This document shows, one piece after another, positions 36,470-43,684 of a DNA stretch of 44,631 nt. Where the stretch lies: assembly GCF_022763345.1 (NCBI RefSeq), contig NZ_JALEGS010000026.1, positions 1 through 44,631 on the forward strand, in the 5' to 3' direction. Numbering within the stretch: position 1 is the stretch's first letter; every line of letters starts with the position of its first letter. The notes beneath the pieces are model-generated. The model was not told the DNA's origin. It ran no database searches and was given only the letters and a program-made list of their open reading frames with translations. A program made the position numbers and the translations under genes. Source of the stretch: Phaeodactylibacter sp. (GTDB lineage: Bacteria > Bacteroidota > Bacteroidia > Chitinophagales > Saprospiraceae).

Positions 36470-37595
36470 GCTAAAAGTATTGGTTACTGGTGATTTTTGC
36501 CCGGTGCACAGGCTCGCTAATATATCGGCAGGCGATGAGCAATTGCTAGGAAATTTTCGCAAATTTATCGACGATGCAGACCTAGCCATTACTAATTTAG
36601 AATGCCCTATAACCGGACACAATGCGCCCATTGCGAAGACAGGGCCAGCCCTGAAGGGACATGCCAGCTCATTGGATTTTCTATTGGCTTCTGGCTTTCA
36701 TCTGGTCACGCTAGCCAACAACCACATCATGGACTATGGTGAGCAAGGCTTGCAAGATACTCTATCCTACCTAAAAGATAAGCATATCGAGTATGTCGGC
36801 GCAGGTATGAATGCCGAAGAGGCTTCAGATATTTATTACAAAACTTTCGGGAAGCACAAGCTGGCTATCATCAACGTAGCCGAAAACGAGTGGTCCACTA
36901 CTCATGACCAGTCTCCGGGTGCCAACCCCATTGACCCCTTGCACGTCTATCGACAAATCGAAACTGCTAAAAAACAAGCTACACATATCCTTTTGATTAC
37001 CCACGGAGGCCATGAGATGTACGAACTGCCCAGCCCACGTATGCAGACTTGGTTTCGTACTTTTATAGACATGGGTGCGGATGCAGTAGTCAATCACCAT
37101 ACCCACTGTGTCAGTGGCTACGAAGTATACCAAGGAAAGCCTATTTTCTACTCCACAGGTAACTTCCTTTTTGACGTTCCCATCCATAGAAATTCAATCT
37201 GGAATACAGGCATGGCTGTAACGCTAAACTTTAGCCAAGATAAAGTAGGCTTCGAACAGACTTACTTTCGGCAATGCGATGTCGATCCCATACTCGAAGT
37301 ACTGCCATCCAACACTCTTGCAGCAAAAGTGGACTCCCTGAACCAAGTTATAGCCCATCCTGAGCAGCTTAATGCCCGTTTTCAACGATACTGCCAATCT
37401 AAAGAACGCATGTACAATGCCTACTTAGAGCCTCACCGCAACAAATACTTGGGCGCTCTTCAAAGCAGAGGTTTACTGCCTTCCTTCTGGCACAAAAGAA
37501 AAAGGCTTCTCTTAGAAAACTTGGTACGTTGCGAAGCGCATAAAGATGTTGTTCAATTCATCCTATCTCATGAAAATTGCCATACACAACAGTAA
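36462..37595 (+). CDS. CapA/PgsA-like metallophosphatase-fold protein
   Basis: A 377-residue member of the CapA family known from poly-gamma-glutamate capsule synthesis. Segments are KVLVTGDFCPVHR, LAITNLECPITG, LVTLANNHIMDYGEQGL, LLITHGGHEMYELPSPRMQ and NHHTHCVSGYEVYQGKPIFY followed by STGNFLFD. The metal-binding Asp, Asn and His residues of the calcineurin-like fold appear intact. There is no signal peptide or membrane anchor, unlike PgsA, so it may be cytoplasmic. It overlaps the following ATP-grasp gene by 26 bases, recalling CapB-CapA pairing of a ligase and CapA. Confidence 0.85.
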   Translation: MAELKVLVTGDFCPVHRLANISAGDEQLLGNFRKFIDDADLAITNLECPITGHNAPIAKTGPALKGHASSLDFLLASGFHLVTLANNHIMDYGEQGLQDTLSYLKDKHIEYVGAGMNAEEASDIYYKTFGKHKLAIINVAENEWSTTHDQSPGANPIDPLHVYRQIETAKKQATHILLITHGGHEMYELPSPRMQTWFRTFIDMGADAVVNHHTHCVSGYEVYQGKPIFYSTGNFLFDVPIHRNSIWNTGMAVTLNFSQDKVGFEQTYFRQCDVDPILEVLPSNTLAAKVDSLNQVIAHPEQLNARFQRYCQSKERMYNAYLEPHRNKYLGALQSRGLLPSFWHKRKRLLLENLVRCEAHKDVVQFILSHENCHTQQ

Positions 37596-38589
37596 GTTCG
37601 GCTTCCATCCCCGCTGGATGGCATACTGCGAAGAACAAGGTATACCCTACAAGCGTGTCAACTGTTACGCTAATAACCTTATTGAGCAGCTTGCCGACTG
37701 CGATGCCCTGATGTGGCACCATGGACAGCAAAACCCCAAGGATATTTTAATTGCCCAACGAATTCTCTTTGCGCTGGAGCACACGGGTTTTCAAGTCTTC
37801 CCCAACTTCCGCACTGCTTGGCACTTCGACGATAAGGTCGCCCAGAAGTACCTTTTTGAGCGCGTCAACGCCCCCCTTGTCCCATCCTACGCATTCTTCG
37901 AGCGCGAGGCCGCATTAGCTTGGGCAGCATCTACTTCATTTCCTAAAGTATTCAAGTTGAGGGGGGGCGCCAGCTCCTCTAATGTCAAATTGGTGCGCAC
38001 GCGGGCGCAGGCGGAGAAAATGATACGGCAAGCTTTCGGTGAGGGCTTTTCTAATTATGACCGCTGGGCTAGCCTTAAAGAGCGCTGGTATAAATACCGC
38101 ATTGGTAAAGCCAGCATTCTTGAACCGATAAAGGGCATAGCCCGCTTTTTCCAGCCTCCTCCTTTTGCCAAAGCCTTAGGTCGGGAAAGAAACTACGCCT
38201 ATTTCCAAGACTTCATCCCTAATAACGACTCCGATACCCGCATCATCGTCATCGGAGACAAAGCTTTTGGTTTGTACCGTTACGTCCGAAAGGGCGATTT
38301 CCGAGCTTCCGGAAGTGGTAATTTTGCCTACGATAAAGAGCTATTTGACGAGCGCTGCGTAAGCATCGCTTTTGATCTGACCCAACAATTGCAATTTCAG
38401 TGCGCTGCTTACGACTTTGTGTTCGACAAAAACAGCAACCCCTTGATCGTTGAAGTCAGCTACGGCTTTTCCCCTGCTGGCTACGACCCCTGCCCTGGTT
38501 ATTGGGACAAAAACTTACAATGGCACGAAGAGACATTTAGCCCGCAGGGGTGGATGGTGGAAAGTGTGGTTTCCAGCTTAAAAGCCTAA
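37570..38589 (+). CDS. ATP-grasp (RimK-like) ligase
   Basis: A 339-residue ATP-grasp protein starting at ATG 37570, which gives MKIAIHNSKFGFHPRW, with the open frame reaching back to 37546. Features include VFPNFRTAWHFDDKVAQKYL, the ATP-binding FPKVFKLRGGASSSNVKLV, YFQDFIPNNDSDTRIIVIGD and CAAYDFVFDKNSNPLIVEVS at the metal site. RimK-type enzymes add amino acids to carboxylates. The long overlap with the CapA-like gene implies translational coupling. It is the fourth ATP-grasp gene in the window. Confidence 0.8.
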   Translation: MKIAIHNSKFGFHPRWMAYCEEQGIPYKRVNCYANNLIEQLADCDALMWHHGQQNPKDILIAQRILFALEHTGFQVFPNFRTAWHFDDKVAQKYLFERVNAPLVPSYAFFEREAALAWAASTSFPKVFKLRGGASSSNVKLVRTRAQAEKMIRQAFGEGFSNYDRWASLKERWYKYRIGKASILEPIKGIARFFQPPPFAKALGRERNYAYFQDFIPNNDSDTRIIVIGDKAFGLYRYVRKGDFRASGSGNFAYDKELFDERCVSIAFDLTQQLQFQCAAYDFVFDKNSNPLIVEVSYGFSPAGYDPCPGYWDKNLQWHEETFSPQGWMVESVVSSLKA

Positions 38590-38653
38590 CGCGGTAAAAC
38601 CACTTATTTATCCGCCATCTAGTCCACTTACTCCTCCATCCCTTAATTCACTT

Positions 38654-39385
38654 TTGGCTTGTCCTCATTTTAGGGCTTTTTTTCTACTACCGAGGCACAA
38701 AACATTAAGTCATTGGATATTTGGCTACGCGTTCGGATGGCTACTTCTCATCTCCGTCACCCCACTGCCCATTTACCTCGCACAGCAGCGCGAAAGCCGC
38801 CACCCTATCCTTTGGCGAATACCTGACAGCCTACAAAACGCCCATATCCTTATCCTCGGCGGCGGTCACAGCAGCGCCCCTACCCTGCCGCCCAATAATC
38901 AGCTATCGCATAAAGCCTTGGTACGCCTCGTAGAAGGCATCCGCTTAAAGCGGCAACATCCCGCTGCCAAGCTCATCGGCTCCGGCAAATCCAGCAGCAA
39001 GCGCGCCCCGCAGGCTACCGTACTTATGAATACCGCTGTCGCCCTGGGCATCGCCCCGAGTGACACCCTACAGAGCTCAATACCCTACAACACCGAAACC
39101 GAAGCCATCGCCTACGCCCAGCGCTTTGGCACCCAAACCCCGCTCATCCTCGTCACAAGCGCCCTGCACATGCCACGGGCGCTTTTTTGGTTTCAGCAGC
39201 AAGGCATTGAAGCCATCCCGGCACCTACCGACCACTACGTCAAGCCCGACCCGGAAAAATCACCTTACAACTGGAAGCCTTCGGCAGCCAAAATAAAGAT
39301 GACTGCCGCTTTGCTGCACGAATGGGCAGGCATGCTCTACGCCAAATGGAAAACCCGCGGGCAAACAAAAGAAAACAAAAAGTAA
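38654..39385 (+). CDS. YdcF/DUF218-family membrane protein, probably frameshifted at 5' end
   Basis: The 243-codon frame contains the DUF218 core: AHILILGGGHSS, KLIGSGKSSS, NTETEAIAYAQRFG and LILVTSALHMPRALFWFQQQ. Such proteins are inner-membrane or periplasmic factors linked to envelope glycan metabolism. TTG 38654 gives a poor N-terminus. In another frame, bases 38601-38700 encode a fitting first TM segment (HPLIHFWLVLILGLFFYYRG). A one-base loss in the A-run near 38699-38702 would join it to TLSHWIFGYAFGWLLLISVT, the second TM. No start codon is seen upstream in that frame, so the gene may be inactive. Confidence 0.7.
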   Translation: MACPHFRAFFLLPRHKTLSHWIFGYAFGWLLLISVTPLPIYLAQQRESRHPILWRIPDSLQNAHILILGGGHSSAPTLPPNNQLSHKALVRLVEGIRLKRQHPAAKLIGSGKSSSKRAPQATVLMNTAVALGIAPSDTLQSSIPYNTETEAIAYAQRFGTQTPLILVTSALHMPRALFWFQQQGIEAIPAPTDHYVKPDPEKSPYNWKPSAAKIKMTAALLHEWAGMLYAKWKTRGQTKENKK

Positions 39386-39403
39386 ACCCAGTGTTTACTT
39401 TTT
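39377..39403. terminator. Bidirectional intrinsic terminator
   Basis: AAAAAGTAAAC (39377-39387) and GTTTACTTTTT (39393-39403) form a perfect 11-bp stem with a CCAGT loop. The flanking A- and T-runs make it terminator-like on both strands. It includes the stop codon of the YdcF-like gene and separates it from the Xre cassette. Confidence 0.7.
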
Positions 39404-39477
39404 AAAAATAATCACGTATATTGTTGGGCATCATCGTATAGCAGTCGAATGAATGTTTTAGGTTTAGGCTAAAAGCC

Positions 39478-39702
39478 ATGCCTAAAACAGGTCGTTTATT
39501 GCTAAAAGCAAAGGCTAAAGCACGAGGGTTAAAAGCTCAGGACTTAGCCTACCACTGCGGCGTATCGCTGACCACCGTCAAAATGTGGTACAACCATACC
39601 CGCCGGCCGAGCGTCGACCACCTCATACAGCTGTCCGAATTGCTGTCCTGCCGCATCGATGATCTTTTTGAGGAAACCGATCCGTCGGATGACACTACGT
39701 GA
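39478..39702 (+). CDS. Xre-family helix-turn-helix regulator
   Basis: A 74-residue protein with a Cro/CI-type HTH: KARGLKAQDLAYHCGVSLTT then VKMWYNHTRRPSVDHLIQLS. It is followed by ELLSCRIDDLFEE, the usual final helix. It probably represses its own operon. Its stop lies within the GTGA overlap with the next gene, indicating a two- or three-gene cassette. A promoter-like TATATTG sits at about 39417, after the terminator. Confidence 0.85.
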   Translation: MPKTGRLLLKAKAKARGLKAQDLAYHCGVSLTTVKMWYNHTRRPSVDHLIQLSELLSCRIDDLFEETDPSDDTT

Positions 39703-40229
39703 CTATGGTACAAAAACTTCCGAATGCGCCGCCGCAGGGAGAAAGAAAGCGGAAACAACGGCGCATCCTCGCAGCAATCGTGGGCATATGCCTTTTGGGC
39801 GCGGTGTTCAGCCTGCCGGGATTTATCGAAATCGATGAAAACGGCAACTACCGGCTGTCTGCACAGCGGAAGCGCGAATACCAGGAAAAGTCTGCCCGTT
39901 CTGAGCGGGTGGAAGTTTACCGCCTGATCGCCACCCGCACCGGCCTCTACAATTGCCTGCGCTGCCCCGGCATTACAAAAATCAAGCTTCAGTCTGGCGA
40001 GGTCTGGAAATATGGCATTACCCGCAAGGGCAAAGGCCGCTATTCCAGCTCTTTTTACGCCAGTAACTACCTGATGTACGAGATAATCGCTGTAACAGAC
40101 ATACTAAAAGCCGAGCAGCTGGAGCGCAAGCTGATTATTGCTTATCCCCTGCTGCCGGAAGCACAAGCCCGGATGGCGCGCTACGGTATTTTCCTCAAGC
40201 GCCCGCCCGGCAACACCAAGGATATGTGA
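39699..40229 (+). CDS. Membrane-anchored protein with GIY-YIG-like C-terminus
   Basis: A 176-residue protein. Residues 23-42 (ILAAIVGICLLGAVFSLPGF) form a transmembrane helix after a basic N-terminus. The C-terminal domain has GLYNC (82-86), WKYGIT (103-108), R114 and a helix with E139/E142, then AYPLLPEA and RPPGNTKD. Spacing and residues recall GIY-YIG nucleases, and YPLLPE...RPPGN recalls C-terminal toxin domains of polymorphic toxins. No direct assignment is certain. GTG 39699 or ATG 39705 may start it. It is coupled to the Xre gene. Confidence 0.5.
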   Translation: MTMVQKLPNAPPQGERKRKQRRILAAIVGICLLGAVFSLPGFIEIDENGNYRLSAQRKREYQEKSARSERVEVYRLIATRTGLYNCLRCPGITKIKLQSGEVWKYGITRKGKGRYSSSFYASNYLMYEIIAVTDILKAEQLERKLIIAYPLLPEAQARMARYGIFLKRPPGNTKDM

Positions 40230-40231
40230 TT

Positions 40232-40612
40232 ATGGAGCAAGCCATCCTCATCCACCTTTCCCCCCTACGGGCAGAAAGCCTGGCGCTGCACCTGCTGCTC
40301 GTACTGAAGCATACGGTAGATGGCCAGCCTGCCGACAGCCTCCAGGAAGAAAAGCTCGAATTGCTTGGGCAGATCGACCAGGCTTACCAAAGGCTCAATA
40401 CCCTTTCTGAATTCACCGATGACGAAAGCCCACAGCCCCTTCAGTTTACGCCGGAGGAAGCCCGTGCGCTGCTGCGGGCTTTCCGGGAGCCGGACTTGCT
40501 TGAAGCGGCTCAGCAGGATGCTTTCTACGAGCGGCATGAGTATGAGTCTTACTATGAAGGGGTGTATGGGCCTTTTGTGGAAGAGTTGGAGGCGAGCTTA
40601 GATGGAGAATGA
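40232..40612 (+). CDS. Small acidic protein of unknown function
   Basis: A 126-residue acidic protein starting at ATG 40232 after an AAGGA element 13 bases upstream. It shows no domain I recognise. It is Leu/Glu-rich and helical (LALHLLLVLKHTVDGQPADS, LLRAFREPDLLEAAQQ), with a Tyr-rich acidic end (ERHEYESYYEGVYGPFVEEL). Being directly after a putative nuclease it could be an immunity or antitoxin partner, which is an inference from position and charge only. Confidence 0.6.
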   Translation: MEQAILIHLSPLRAESLALHLLLVLKHTVDGQPADSLQEEKLELLGQIDQAYQRLNTLSEFTDDESPQPLQFTPEEARALLRAFREPDLLEAAQQDAFYERHEYESYYEGVYGPFVEELEASLDGE

Positions 40613-40714
40613 TAAAGTGAGAGGGCACGTGACGAGGAGTGGTTCACGCCAAGCAGCAAAAGCTCGCAACGCGATGGTACCGCCTCCACAGCACAACACC
40701 CAAAAACGCCGTGT

Positions 40715-40736
40715 ACAATAGCTGCGCAGCTACTGT
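40715..40736. promoter_or_regulatory. 22-bp palindrome, possible operator
   Basis: ACAATAGCTGC pairs with GCAGCTACTGT with one mismatched position. The core TAGCTGCGCAGCTA is perfect. It lies between the Xre cassette and the toxin-antitoxin remnants and could be an operator or a hairpin. Confidence 0.4.
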
Positions 40737-40816
40737 TGAGTGAGCCTAAAAAACTCCGCACCCCAGAACTCCTGCCCGAAAAAAAGGTTTATTGAAAAAT
40801 GTCAATCTATGCCTCT

Positions 40817-40858
40817 ATGCCAAAATTTGAATGGGATGAGAACAAAGATGAAAACTAA
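40817..40858 (+). pseudogene. BrnT-like toxin fragment (first 13 codons)
   Basis: The short frame MPKFEWDENKDEN followed by TAA matches the usual start of BrnT ribonuclease toxins (KFEWD-x-K). The remainder is missing, replaced by the overlapping acidic gene. It is short enough that chance similarity is possible. Confidence 0.4.
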
Positions 40859-41189
40859 ACTATCCGTAGCCGAAGCCCTGCAAAGAGCCAGGGCCGAAGA
40901 GCCATTACAAGGCTACCAAGTGGATTTTACCGATCATAAAGTCGAAGCCCTTGAGGCGATGCAGCTTGCCAAAGCCGGGGTAGAAGTGCCCGAGGAAAGC
41001 ATCTACTACGATGATGAGGCTATTGCCGAAGACGAAGCTTTCGAAGGCGAATGGACACCATTGGCTACCGATGGCCTTGCTAAAGCGGAAGCCGAAGCAG
41101 CCCTGAACGGCCGCCTGCAACTAAATCCGGAAGTTAAACTCGGAAAGAAAAGGCATAAAAGCATTGAAATTATTAAACGCTATTATTGA
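40848..41189 (+). CDS. Acidic small protein, possible antitoxin
   Basis: A 113-residue protein from ATG 40848 (MKTKLSVAEALQRARAEE). I do not recognise a family. It is acidic with helical segments (KVEALEAMQLAKAGVEVPEE) and a basic tail (LGKKRHKSIEIIKRYY). Its start overlaps the BrnT-like fragment and its end overlaps the HTH gene frame, consistent with a toxin-antitoxin neighbourhood. An upstream ATG frame exists but reads poorly. Confidence 0.5.
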   Translation: MKTKLSVAEALQRARAEEPLQGYQVDFTDHKVEALEAMQLAKAGVEVPEESIYYDDEAIAEDEAFEGEWTPLATDGLAKAEAEAALNGRLQLNPEVKLGKKRHKSIEIIKRYY

Positions 41190-41457
41190 AAATATGGCTC
41201 AAGGGAAATCTATTGCTTTAATGTCGACTGATGCGGAAATTTCGACTCAACAAGCAGCTGATATTTTGAATGCATCAAGGCCCCATGTCATCAAGTTGCT
41301 TGAAAAGGGGGAGATACCCTTTAAGAAAATTGGCAGCCATAGGCGAATTCTGCTGCAAGACATTCTTAAATATGAGGCTAAATTTAAATCTGATAGAAGA
41401 AAGCATTTAGATGACCTGGCTAAAGAGGCTCAAAAACTAAATCTGGGTTACGAATAA
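41164..41457 (+). CDS. Excisionase-type HTH antitoxin, N-terminally short
   Basis: A 97-residue protein (TTG 41164; ATG 41194 also possible) with a MerR/excisionase-like HTH: STQQAADILNASRPHVIKLL then EKGEIPFKKIGSHRRILLQD. The tail DDLAKEAQKLNLGYE is typical of antitoxins paired with PIN-domain toxins. Usual homologues have roughly 40 extra N-terminal residues, absent here. Its TAA overlaps the ATG of a truncated PIN gene (TAATG). Confidence 0.75.
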   Translation: MKLLNAIIENMAQGKSIALMSTDAEISTQQAADILNASRPHVIKLLEKGEIPFKKIGSHRRILLQDILKYEAKFKSDRRKHLDDLAKEAQKLNLGYE

Positions 41458-41540
41458 TGATATTCTCCTCTCGATTGATAATAATATTAGACGCTTGTGT
41501 AATCTATCCTGCTCTGCTTGGCGTCCTTCACATGAACTGA
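41457..41540 (+). pseudogene. Truncated PIN-domain toxin
   Basis: The frame starts ATG inside the antitoxin stop and reads MIFSSRLIIILDACVIYPAL before a TGA after 27 codons. LDACV-x-YPA is the N-terminal strand of PIN ribonuclease toxins with the first metal-binding Asp. The other acidic residues are missing, so no toxin activity is expected and the antitoxin is orphaned. Confidence 0.7.
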
Positions 41541-41735
41541 GGAAGAGGTAGCTCGGCAACTAACTTGTACCCCGCCGCCGCCTCACCCTGCTTAGCCCTA
41601 AACCACTACCCGTCTTAGCTTTATGAGAAAAGCTAAACCCGAAACTCCACTTCCCCAAAAACCAAAACACCCTCTGCCCGCCGAAGCCTTCAGGCGAAGG
41701 AGGGACCACAATACCATAAAACCCGACAACCAATA
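41541..41735. other. Intergenic region with palindromic repeat
   Basis: No gene is seen. CTGCCCGCCGAAGCCTTCAG followed by GCGAAGGAGGGACC at about 41676-41706 is a diverged member of the CCGCC...GAAGGCGG palindromes found at 896 and in the 105-bp units that follow. AAGCTAAACCCG-type tracts are A/C-rich. Confidence 0.4.
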
Positions 41736-41945
41736 ATGAATAAGATATACCTCTCCAGCCCTCCTCCGCCCGCCGTAGCCAATCATGAAATACCATAGCG
41801 CGAAGGCGGAATATCTTAAAATGCTACAGCAATTCAGACAATGAATAAAATCTACCTCTCCAGCCCTCCTCCGCCCGCCGTAGCCAACCATGAAATACCA
41901 TAGCGCGAAGGCGGGACCTTTAAAAATACAACTGTAATTTAGCTC
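41736..41945 (+). repeat. Two 105-bp tandem units copying the start of the next gene
   Basis: Units begin at 41736 and 41841, and the aminotransferase itself begins 105 bases later at 41946. Each unit opens with ATG and nine codons for MNKIYLSSP, then carries a palindromic insert (CCTCCGCCCGCCGTAGCC ... GCGAAGGCGG) and closes after 20 codons with TAG. The two units match at 71 of the first 75 bases. Relative to the real gene every difference in the nine codons is synonymous. Confidence 0.9.
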
Positions 41946-43085
41946 ATGAATAAAATTTATCTTTCCAGTCCACACCTAGGCACCGAAGAACTCCACTTCG
42001 TCCACCAAGCCTTCGACACCAACTGGATCGCCCCCCTGGGCCCCAACGTCAACGGCTTCGAAGCCGACCTGCAGGACTACAACAAAGTCGCCCACGCCGC
42101 CGCCCTGTCCTCCGGCACCGCTGCCATCCACATCGCCCTCCGGCTTTTGGATGTACAACCCGGCGACTACGTCCTCTGTCAGAGCTTCACCTTCTGCGGT
42201 TCCGCCAACCCCATTTTGTACATGGGTGCGAAGCCCATCTTCATCGACTCCGAGCCCGACACCTGGAACATGAGCCCCGCTCATCTGCGGGAAGCCATCG
42301 AAGACCTCTACAGTCAGGGCATACGCCCCAAAGCCTGCATCCCCGTCCACCTCTACGGCACCCCCGCCGAGATGGACGAGATCGTCCGCCTCTGCGACAA
42401 CTTCGACATCCCCATCATCGAAGACGCCGCCGAAAGCCTCGGCGCCACCCTCCACGGCCAGCACACCGGCACCTTTGGCAAGCTCGGCGTCTACTCCTTC
42501 AATGGCAATAAAATCATCACCACAAGCGGCGGCGGCGCCTTAGTCTCCCGGGACGAAGCCCTCATCCAAAAGGCCCGCTTCCTGGCCACACAGGCCCGCG
42601 ACCCCGCCCCCCACTATCAGCATACCGAGGTCGGCTACAACTACCGCCTCAGCAACGTCCTGGCCGGCATCGGCCGCGGCCAGATGCGCGTCCTCGATGA
42701 GCGCATCGCCCAGCGCCGCGCCAATTTCCAGCGTTACCAGGATTACTTCGCCACCTGGCAAGACCACGGCTACCACATCCAATTCCCCACCGAGCCCGAA
42801 GGCACCTTCTGCAACCGCTGGCTCACCACCATCCTCGTAGACCCCAAACAAAACAAAGGCCTCACCCGCGAGGACATCCGCCTGGCCCTCGAAAAAGACA
42901 ATATCGAAGCCCGCCCGCTTTGGAAGCCTATGCATATGCAGCCCGTCTTCCAGGAGGCTCCTTTTTATGGAGATGGCACTTCGGAGCGGTTGTTTGAGAT
43001 TGGTCTATGTCTTCCTTCAGGCACCAATATGTCGGAAGGGGATTGGGAGCGGATTTTTGGGAGGTTAGAGAAGGTTAAAGGGTAA
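41946..43085 (+). CDS. DegT-family aminotransferase, EpsN/PglE-like
   Basis: A 379-residue PLP-dependent aminotransferase. The PLP lysine is K189 in YSFNGNKIITTSGGG. SNW/TNWIAPLGPNVNGFE, LSSGTAAIHIALRLL, CQSFTFCGSANPILY, EDAAESLGATLHG and HYQHTEVGYNYRLSNVLAG resemble Bacillus EpsN and Campylobacter PglE. These make UDP-4-amino-4,6-dideoxy-GlcNAc, the precursor of N,N'-diacetylbacillosamine. Matching dehydratase and acetyltransferase genes are not in the window. The product would suit the initiating transferase at 32550. Codon use is very GC-rich. The start is preceded by two 105-bp repeats of its own first codons. Confidence 0.88.
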   Translation: MNKIYLSSPHLGTEELHFVHQAFDTNWIAPLGPNVNGFEADLQDYNKVAHAAALSSGTAAIHIALRLLDVQPGDYVLCQSFTFCGSANPILYMGAKPIFIDSEPDTWNMSPAHLREAIEDLYSQGIRPKACIPVHLYGTPAEMDEIVRLCDNFDIPIIEDAAESLGATLHGQHTGTFGKLGVYSFNGNKIITTSGGGALVSRDEALIQKARFLATQARDPAPHYQHTEVGYNYRLSNVLAGIGRGQMRVLDERIAQRRANFQRYQDYFATWQDHGYHIQFPTEPEGTFCNRWLTTILVDPKQNKGLTREDIRLALEKDNIEARPLWKPMHMQPVFQEAPFYGDGTSERLFEIGLCLPSGTNMSEGDWERIFGRLEKVKG

Positions 43086-43200
43086 GGTAGAGAAGGTTAA
43101 AGGGGGCTGGGCTTTGGCTTGGGGGAAGGTTAAAGGTTAAAGTTGGCTGGGCTGGGGCTTTGGGAAGGTTAAAGAGGGCTGGGCTTTGGCTGTTAGTAAG
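43086..43200 (+). repeat. G-rich AAGGTTAAAGG tract
   Basis: The units AGAAGGTTAAAGGG and GGGCTGGGCTTTGGCT are repeated three to four times between the aminotransferase and the four-helix-bundle gene. The complementary C/T-rich tract (CCTTTAACCTTGACAC) lies on the other side at 43585-43684. Confidence 0.75.
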
Positions 43201-43224
43201 GTCATATGTTAAAAGTATCTCTTT

Positions 43225-43584
43225 GTGGTTGAAAAACGGAAAAATGATCTGGCAGACCGGATATTCCATTTTGCGGTAGCGGTCATCAAAGCGACGAGGA
43301 AGCTTCCTAATGCGGCTGAATACCGAGTCATTATCCATCAGCTGGTAAAGTCTGCGACTTCTACGGGGGCAAATTATGAGGAGTCCCAGGCCGCTGTTTC
43401 CAATGCAGATTTCTCTAACAAAATAGGTATCGCCCTAAAAGAAATGCGGGAGACCCACTACTGGATTAGGATCGTAGTCGCCACTCTACCCGAGCACCAA
43501 CTCTGGCTCCCCCTGGAAAAAGAAGCCGACGAACTCAAGCGCATCCTCGGCAGCATCTACAGCAAAACTTCCAGGAAACGATAA
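43225..43584 (+). CDS. Four-helix-bundle protein (S23/IVS family)
   Basis: A 119-residue helical protein starting at GTG 43225. RKNDLADRIFHFAVAVIKAT, LPNAAEYRVIIHQLVKSATS and TGANYEESQAAVSNADFSNK then IGIALKEMRETHYWIRI identify the S23 four-helix-bundle family. It is clearly diverged from the copy at 3040. Both copies sit at the edges of the locus between low-complexity G-rich and C-rich tracts in opposed orientation. The cellular role is unknown. No 23S rRNA is nearby. Confidence 0.85.
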   Translation: MVEKRKNDLADRIFHFAVAVIKATRKLPNAAEYRVIIHQLVKSATSTGANYEESQAAVSNADFSNKIGIALKEMRETHYWIRIVVATLPEHQLWLPLEKEADELKRILGSIYSKTSRKR

Positions 43585-43684
43585 ACGCCCTTGTATTCCT
43601 ACCCGTACCCTTTCCCCTTTTACACTTTCCCCTTTTACACTTTACACTTGCCCCACTTTATCCTTTAACCTTGACACTTTAACC
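43585..43684 (+). repeat. C/T-rich tract with CTTTACACTT and TTTAACCTTGACAC units
   Basis: CCCCTTTTACACTTT occurs twice and TTTAACCTTGACAC twice in 100 bases. TTTAACCTT is the reverse complement of the AAGGTTAAA units at 43086-43170. A similar T-rich run precedes the R1 repeats at the left end. Confidence 0.75.

Noticed and set aside
41598..41975. Minus-strand frame with two 35-residue repeats
   Set aside because: The repetition follows from the 105-bp DNA tandem unit being a multiple of three; no start signal or family match supports it.
41976..42935. Minus-strand frames of 162 and 131 codons within the aminotransferase gene
   Set aside because: They are antisense shadows produced by high third-position GC.
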